Origin: Planomonospora_B alba
GTDB lineage: Bacteria > Actinomycetota > Actinomycetes > Streptosporangiales > Streptosporangiaceae
DNA: 64,000 nt
Reading direction: 5' to 3'
Assembly: GCF_039534085.1 (NCBI RefSeq)
Contig: NZ_BAAAUT010000030.1
Coordinates: 1 to 64,000, forward strand
Shown here: piece by piece, positions 57,427-64,000 of the stretch
Layout of the letters: each line of letters opens with the position of its first letter
Numbering within the stretch: position 1 is the first letter of the stretch
The notes under the pieces: generated by a model
Databases searched by the model: none
The model's input: the letters and a program-made list of their open reading frames with translations, nothing else
Told to the model about the DNA's origin: nothing
Position numbers and translations under genes: made by a program

Positions 57427-59604
57427 TCACGGCAGCCCGGACAGCACGTAGGCGTGGACGGGCTGCCGCTTGCCCTTGAGGCTCAGCCCGCCCAGCGGCC
57501 GGACCCGCGCCCGGGGGCCGAGCAGGTCGAGCGTGCTCTGACCGATCACCACGGTGCCGGGCTCGGCGACGCCCTCCAGCCGGGCGGCGACGTTCACGCA
57601 GTCGCCCATCGCGTTGAACCCGCGCAGCTCGGGGCTGCCGATGTTGCCCACCAGCGCGGGCCCGGTGTTGACGCCGATCCTGAACCGGGGGTAGCCGGGC
57701 GTCTCGGCGGCGATCTTCCCGGCGGCCTCCTGCATGGCCAGCGCCGCCCGGGCCGCCGCCTCGGCGTGGCCGGGCTGCCGGGCCGGGGCGTTGAACAGCG
57801 CCAGCAGCGCGTCGCCGACGAACTGCACGATCGTGCCGCCGTGGCCGAGCACGATCGGCACGGCCGCGCCGTGGTAGCGGTTCAGCATCTCGACGATCTC
57901 GGCGGGCGCGACCCGCTCGGAGAAGCCTGTGAAGCCCTTCAGGTCGGCGAAGAGCGCGGTCAGCTCGACCAGCTCGCCGCCCAGCTCGGCCCGGCGGGGG
58001 TCGGCCAGCAGCGCCTGCGCCACGTCCGGGGACATGTAGTTCCGGAAGAGCCCTTCCAGCTCCCGGTAGAGCCGGACGTTCTCCAGGGCGATCGAGAGCT
58101 GCCCGGCGAGCGTGGCCGCGAGCGCCTCGTCCTGGGAGGTCGCGCCGACCGGTACCTCCAGCGCCCCGGCGAGCCTGCCCTTGACGGTCAGCGGGTGGAC
58201 CACCGCGCCGCCGCGCCGCACCGCACGGCCGCCGGGGAAGTCCTCCGCGGTGTACTCGGCCGCGCCGACCGCGACCCGCCCGTCCGCGACGAGTCCGAGG
58301 CGCACGTCCCCGTACGCCCGCCGGGCCCGGTCCACCGCCTGGGCGAGCAGCTCGTCCTCGGGCAGGCCGACCCGTGCCCGGTTGCCCAGGTCCACCAGGG
58401 CGGCCAGCCGCTCGGACAGCTCGCGTTCGGCGGCCAGCGCCGCGCCGGCCCGGTCGAGCACGGCGGCCTGCGCCTCGGTGAGGCCGAACTTGCCGGCGAG
58501 CCTGGTCGCCACCGGGACCTGCCGCGTCGCGCGGCGGCCCGCGGAGTCACCGGGGCCGGAGCCGGGGCCGGTGCCCGGGCCGCCGTCCGCGCTGCGCCGC
58601 AGGTGGCCGACGAGCTCCTCCAGCGCCTGCTCGTACTCGCCGCGCAGCCTGCGCACGGTCGCGGCCAGGGTCACCGAGTCGAACAGCCCGGCGGCCGAGC
58701 CCTCGCGCCGGAACTGAAGGTGGGCGCTGTAGGCGACGAACCCGAAGGCCAGCACGAGCAGCACGTGCCACAGCCACCAGGACAGATGCCAGTTGCGGTG
58801 CGGCATCCCGGCGACGGCCGCCTCGGCGAGCAGCGCGTAGGCGGTGACCAGGCTGACCAGCATCGCCGCCGGCCGCCTGCGGTGCAGCCGGAACGTCAGC
58901 GCCGCCGCCGCGCCGTACAGGGCGACCGCGGCCAGGTCCGCGCCGCCGAGGCCGGCGCCGGGCGCGGGCGGGCGCCCGCTGAGCGGGGTGAGGCCCGGCA
59001 CCAGGCAGGCCAGGGCCCAGCCGGCGACCACCGCAGCCAGGGCGCCGCGCAGCACGTGCCGCGCCCGCAGCACGAGCGCCGCCGCCCGCTCGCCCAGCGG
59101 CAGGGCCGCGGCGAAGGCGAACACCGAGGAGACCAGGAGGCCGACCGGGTGGGACAGGTCGAACCCGCGGCTCGGTCCCGGCAGGATGACCCTCGGGGTG
59201 GTCAGGCCGTGCACGAGGAAGAAGCCCGCGCTGCCGAGGAAGACCAGCGAGACCAGCAGCAGCCGGGCGTCCGCGCGCCGGGCGGCGGCCCGGCTGACCA
59301 GCGCGCCCAGGACCAGGCTGATCCCGGCCACGGCGATGATCATCCAGAAGTGGGCGGGGTCGTCCTGCCAGCGGGCGTCGAGGTGCGGCCGGGCGAGCAG
59401 CAGCCAGAGTCCCAGCATCGGCAGCGCCAGGTGGAGCAGCCAGACCACCGCGCGGACCGGCTGCGTGGCCGGGGGGAGGTACGGCTCCGGCCCGGCTCCG
59501 GTGGTCATCGGGGCCGTGGCACCGGTCACCGGGACGGCGCGGGGGTACGGCTCCGGCACGGCGGTCCCGGCTCCCGGTTCGGCCGTCGGGTCGTTCGTCG
59601 GCAC
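57427..59604 (-). CDS. Membrane class III adenylate/guanylate cyclase with GAF-like domain
   Basis: 725 residues from GTG 59604 (GGAGG five bases upstream). About eight membrane segments fill residues 45-300, a GAF-like region covers about residues 370-535, and the cyclase domain starts after NYMSPDVAQALL. Metal-binding Asp are in ALFADLKGFTGFSERV and VQFVGDALLALF; the transition-state Asn and Arg are in NVAARLEGV. The substrate-choosing pair, normally Lys and Asp in adenylate cyclases, is Gln (TIVQFVGD) and Asn (GFNAMGD) here. It should make cAMP or cGMP as a homodimer. The adjacent Crp-type gene is the obvious target. About 300 bases upstream are free of genes. Confidence 0.92.
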   Translation of the reverse strand: MPTNDPTAEPGAGTAVPEPYPRAVPVTGATAPMTTGAGPEPYLPPATQPVRAVVWLLHLALPMLGLWLLLARPHLDARWQDDPAHFWMIIAVAGISLVLGALVSRAAARRADARLLLVSLVFLGSAGFFLVHGLTTPRVILPGPSRGFDLSHPVGLLVSSVFAFAAALPLGERAAALVLRARHVLRGALAAVVAGWALACLVPGLTPLSGRPPAPGAGLGGADLAAVALYGAAAALTFRLHRRRPAAMLVSLVTAYALLAEAAVAGMPHRNWHLSWWLWHVLLVLAFGFVAYSAHLQFRREGSAAGLFDSVTLAATVRRLRGEYEQALEELVGHLRRSADGGPGTGPGSGPGDSAGRRATRQVPVATRLAGKFGLTEAQAAVLDRAGAALAAERELSERLAALVDLGNRARVGLPEDELLAQAVDRARRAYGDVRLGLVADGRVAVGAAEYTAEDFPGGRAVRRGGAVVHPLTVKGRLAGALEVPVGATSQDEALAATLAGQLSIALENVRLYRELEGLFRNYMSPDVAQALLADPRRAELGGELVELTALFADLKGFTGFSERVAPAEIVEMLNRYHGAAVPIVLGHGGTIVQFVGDALLALFNAPARQPGHAEAAARAALAMQEAAGKIAAETPGYPRFRIGVNTGPALVGNIGSPELRGFNAMGDCVNVAARLEGVAEPGTVVIGQSTLDLLGPRARVRPLGGLSLKGKRQPVHAYVLSGLP

Positions 59605-59906
59605 AGCGGCCTCCGTGTTCGGCGGGGATCGTGCGATCCCCGCGGTGTCCGCCCCGCCCCGCGGGCGGGTTCCCCCGAACGCCCCGATTATCCGGCACCC
59701 CACCGGTGCCGCCAACGGGTTTCCGTTTCCCGGGCCCTCCCGCACGATTCCCGGATCGACACCGGCCCATCGGTTCCGCCGGACGGCGCCGGGAATTCTC
59801 CGCCCATCCGGAATGCGAAGAAGTGCGGGGAGAAAGACACCGGGAATACCGGTGCCGGGCGGGGCGGATCGTCATGCGGAGGTGTCCCGTGGAGGGAGGG
59901 GAGACG
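59605..59906. promoter_or_regulatory. Divergent promoter region between cyclase and Uma2 genes
   Basis: 302 bases without a gene. It contains several GC-rich palindromes, for example GGCACC-N6-GGTGCC at 59695-59712. No clear CRP-type TGTGA-N6-TCACA site was seen. Confidence 0.35.
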
Positions 59907-60481
59907 GTGAGAGAAGTGCCGCCTGTCCCGCTCCGTCCGCCGCCGGACGGCTGGACCGACGAGGACCTCGACCGGCTTCCCCCGGAGGCGCCGCGTCACG
60001 TCGAGCTCATCGACGGCGCCCTCGTCGTGCGGCCCCGCAGACGAAGCTGCACATGAGGATCGTCGACGATCTCGTCCGGGTGCTGAGGTCCGCAGTTCCC
60101 GAAGACTGCGACGTGGTACGCGAGATGACCGTCACACTGGGGCGGAGGCAGCGACCGGGACCGGACCTCATGGTCGTCCGGGAGCCGTCCGGATCAGGAC
60201 TGGATCGCACCACCTACCGGCCCGAAGAGGTCGTCCTCGCCGTCGAGGTCGTGTCCCCGGACTCGGAGGAGCGGGACCGGAAGGTCGAGCCCGAGCGCTA
60301 CGCGCAGGCCGGCATCCGCCCCTTCTGGCGGATCGAGAACGAGGACGGCCGTCCGGCCGTGCACGTGTACGAACTGGACGACACCACGGGCGCCTACGTG
60401 CCGACCGGCATCGAGCGGGAGAAGCTCCGGGTCGCGGTGCCGTTCCCGATCACCGTCACGATGCGGGAACTGCTCGCCTGA
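59907..60481 (+). pseudogene. Uma2-family (DUF820) endonuclease-fold protein, frameshifted
   Basis: From GTG 59907 (GGAGGGAGGGGAG upstream) the frame encodes the family start PPDGWTDEDLDRLPPEAPRHVELIDGALVV, then runs to a stop at 60056. The rest of the domain continues in another frame: QTKLHMRIVDDLVRVLRSAVPEDCDVVREMTVTLGRRQRPGPDLMVVR, with the PD-(D/E)XK-like Asp, and VVLAVEVVSPDSEERDRKVEPERYAQAGIRPFWRIE. One missing base near 60032-60040 explains the break. With it restored the protein would be about 191 residues, normal length. Whether this is a mutation or a sequencing error cannot be told. Uma2 proteins are abundant actinomycete proteins of unclear function. Confidence 0.8.
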
Positions 60482-60563
60482 GACGTCGCGGCGCGAGATG
60501 CCGCGGGTCCGCCGCCGGGCGGGCGGGACGCGCGTGCGGCGGCGCGGTGTGGAGAAGCGGGAA

Positions 60564-60592
60564 AGGGGTGCGGCCCGCCGGGCCGCACCCCT
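60564..60592. terminator. Bidirectional terminator between Uma2 and purL
   Basis: GGGGTGCGGCCC and GGGCCGCACCCC form a perfect 12-pair stem around a 3-base loop, flanked by AAA and TC. It lies between the convergent Uma2 and purL genes and serves both. Confidence 0.8.
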
Positions 60593-60610
60593 CGTCACGT
60601 TCCGGACCGG

Positions 60611-62880
<2,270 letters not shown>

Positions 62881-62884
<4 letters not shown>

Positions 62885-63564
62885 GCGTTCACCAGCTTCT
62901 TCAGGATCGAGGTGAAGAACCCGCGGCCGTCCGTGCTCGGGGCGCCGGTCAGTTCCTCGACGGCGTGCTCGGGGTGGGGCATCAGGCCGACGACGTTGCC
63001 GGCCTCGTTGCGGATGCCCGCGATGTCGTTCAGGGAGCCGTTGGGGTTGCCGCCGACGTAGCGGAAGACCACCTGGCCGCCTGCCTCCAGCGCCGCGAGC
63101 GTCTCCGCGTCGGCGACGTAGCGGCCCTCGCCGTGCTTGATCGGGAGCAGGATCTCCTGGCCCTCGGTGAAGTCCGAGGTCCAGGGGGTGCCGGTGTTCT
63201 CCACCCGGATGCCCTGGTCGCGGCAGATGTAGTGGAGCCCGGCGTTGCGCATCAGCGCGCCGGGCAGCAGGTGGGCCTCGCAGAGGATCTGGAAGCCGTT
63301 GCAGGTCCCCAGGACGGGGAGACCGGCCCGGGCGGCGGGGATCAGCTCCTCCATCAGCGGCGCGAACCGGGAGATCGCGCCGCACCGGAGGTAGTCCCCG
63401 TAGGAGAACCCGCCGGGCAGGAAGACGGCGTCCACCCCCTTGAGGTCGGGGTCGGCGTGCCACAGCGGGACGGCCTCGCCGCCCGCATGGCGCACGGCAC
63501 GGGCCGCGTCCTGATCGTCAAGAGTTCCGGGAAAAGTGACGACGCCCACGCGGGCAGCACTCAT
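62881..63564 (-). CDS. purQ: Phosphoribosylformylglycinamidine synthase, glutaminase subunit
   Basis: 227 residues, ATG 63564 with GGAGGGGA upstream. A class I glutaminase: PGGFSYGDYLRCGAI, the nucleophile Cys in VLGTCNGFQILCEAHLLPGAL (about residue 87), and the His-Glu pair in VGLMPHPEHAVEEL (about residues 195-208). It supplies ammonia to PurL. The expected small subunit gene purS, often just upstream, is not seen: the next gene on this strand is an anti-sigma-type kinase 134 bases away. Confidence 0.96.
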
Positions 63565-63697
63565 GACAGCGTTCCCCTCCACAAACGAGCGCCGCGCCGG
63601 CGTCTCACACATCGGACGGCGGTCTGCGGCGGTGTGCTCAGGCTATCCGCTCGCCGGCGGGAGCTGACAACGCGGTGCGCGCGAGGGCGCGGAGCGC

Positions 63698-64000
63698 TCA
63701 GGCGGGGGCGAGTTCGCGGGCGCGGGCGGAGGCGGGGCGCTGGGCGTCCGGCCGCAGGGAGAGCTGCTTGCTCAGGTGCACCGTGGTGCCCCGGCCCGGG
63801 GCCATGTCGAAGGAGATCTCGTCCACCACGGACCGCATGATCAGGATGCCGCGGCCGTTCTCGACGTCGGTCGGCGGGTAGCGCTCGGGCAGGCGCACCA
63901 CGCCGTGGCCCCGGTCGATGACGCGGACGTCGCAGCGGTCGCGGCCGATCGCGGCCTTGACCTGGTAGCGGTTGTCCGGGCCGCCGTGCCGTACGGCGTT
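63698..64000 (-). CDS. ATP-binding anti-sigma regulatory kinase (HATPase), C-terminal part
   Basis: The gene enters from beyond the window; 100 residues are visible. N box NAVRHGGPDNRYQV, G1-type VIDRGHGVV and G2-type NGRGILIMRSVVDEISFD identify a GHKL domain of the SpoIIAB/RsbW class, which binds sigma factors and phosphorylates STAS-domain antagonists. The C-terminal 25 residues are basic and polar. The N-terminus and partners are outside, so target sigma factor is unknown. A free-standing STAS gene lies at 36740 in this window but has no phosphorylatable Ser. Confidence 0.88.
   Translation of the reverse strand, partial: NAVRHGGPDNRYQVKAAIGRDRCDVRVIDRGHGVVRLPERYPPTDVENGRGILIMRSVVDEISFDMAPGRGTTVHLSKQLSLRPDAQRPASARARELAPA

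Noticed and set aside
56614..59910. Plus-strand open frame of about 1098 codons opposite the Crp and cyclase genes
   Set aside because: Gln/Gly/Arg/His-rich antisense shadow; the minus strand has complete family motifs.

Overview
The window is high-GC DNA with GTG/ATG starts, 4-bp start/stop overlaps, a BldC regulator, a valine dehydrogenase, SigE-type and ANTAR regulators, and an actinomycete integrative and conjugative element (AICE). It is a filamentous actinomycete chromosome. The NBR1-Ig-like/HTH membrane protein and overall gene content suggest a Streptosporangiaceae-like genome, but the genus cannot be fixed from the sequence. The order bldC, hypothetical, vdh, DUF3073, purM, purF matches what I recall of the Streptomyces chromosome.

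Region 1 (1-13.4 kb) is mobile DNA. A transposase tail sits at the left edge. A 12.8-kb AICE (569-13407) is inserted in the 3' half of tRNA-Lys(TTT), with perfect 45-bp direct repeats at its ends. Its core runs left to right: GntR/KorSA-like repressor, Pra-like protein, FtsK/TraB-like transfer ATPase, small protein, RepSA-like HUH initiator, excisionase and tyrosine integrase. The last five genes overlap translationally. On the left it carries small genes, an XRE regulator coupled to a flavoprotein, and membrane-associated proteins of unknown function, one in DNA visibly less GC-rich than its surroundings.

Region 2 (13.4-29.5 kb) is chromosomal: an exonuclease, an acyl-CoA dehydrogenase, a PspC protein, an MFS exporter, a small zinc protease, a metallophosphoesterase, a Glu-Asp-Phe tRNA cluster with an integrase relic beside it, an ECF sigma gene coupled to an MltG-type transglycosylase, a two-component system followed by an ABC transporter, a phosphotransferase and the NBR1-Ig-like protein.

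Region 3 (29.6-41.6 kb) includes a decaying patch: a truncated, frameshifted chemoreceptor and a truncated, frameshifted MocR regulator flank an intact isochorismatase-like gene. Two PAP2 phosphatases, a GAF / GAF-ANTAR / STAS signalling cluster, pyrD, a copper chaperone, a GH20 hexosaminidase and a lipoprotein amidase follow.

Region 4 (41.7-64 kb) holds LacI and TetR regulators, bldC, vdh, DUF3073, purine genes (purM, purF, purL, purQ), a proline-rich DUF4190 protein, a sterol-carrier protein, a Tat-exported PhoX phosphatase, an AraC regulator, a DHA2 exporter, a Crp/Fnr regulator beside a membrane class III nucleotide cyclase, a frameshifted Uma2 gene and the end of an anti-sigma-type kinase. 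The clearest points for a second look are the sigma-MltG pair, the cyclase with a Q/N substrate pair next to a Crp, the XRE-flavoprotein cargo with its repeated operator-like motif, and the integrase relic beside the tRNAs.
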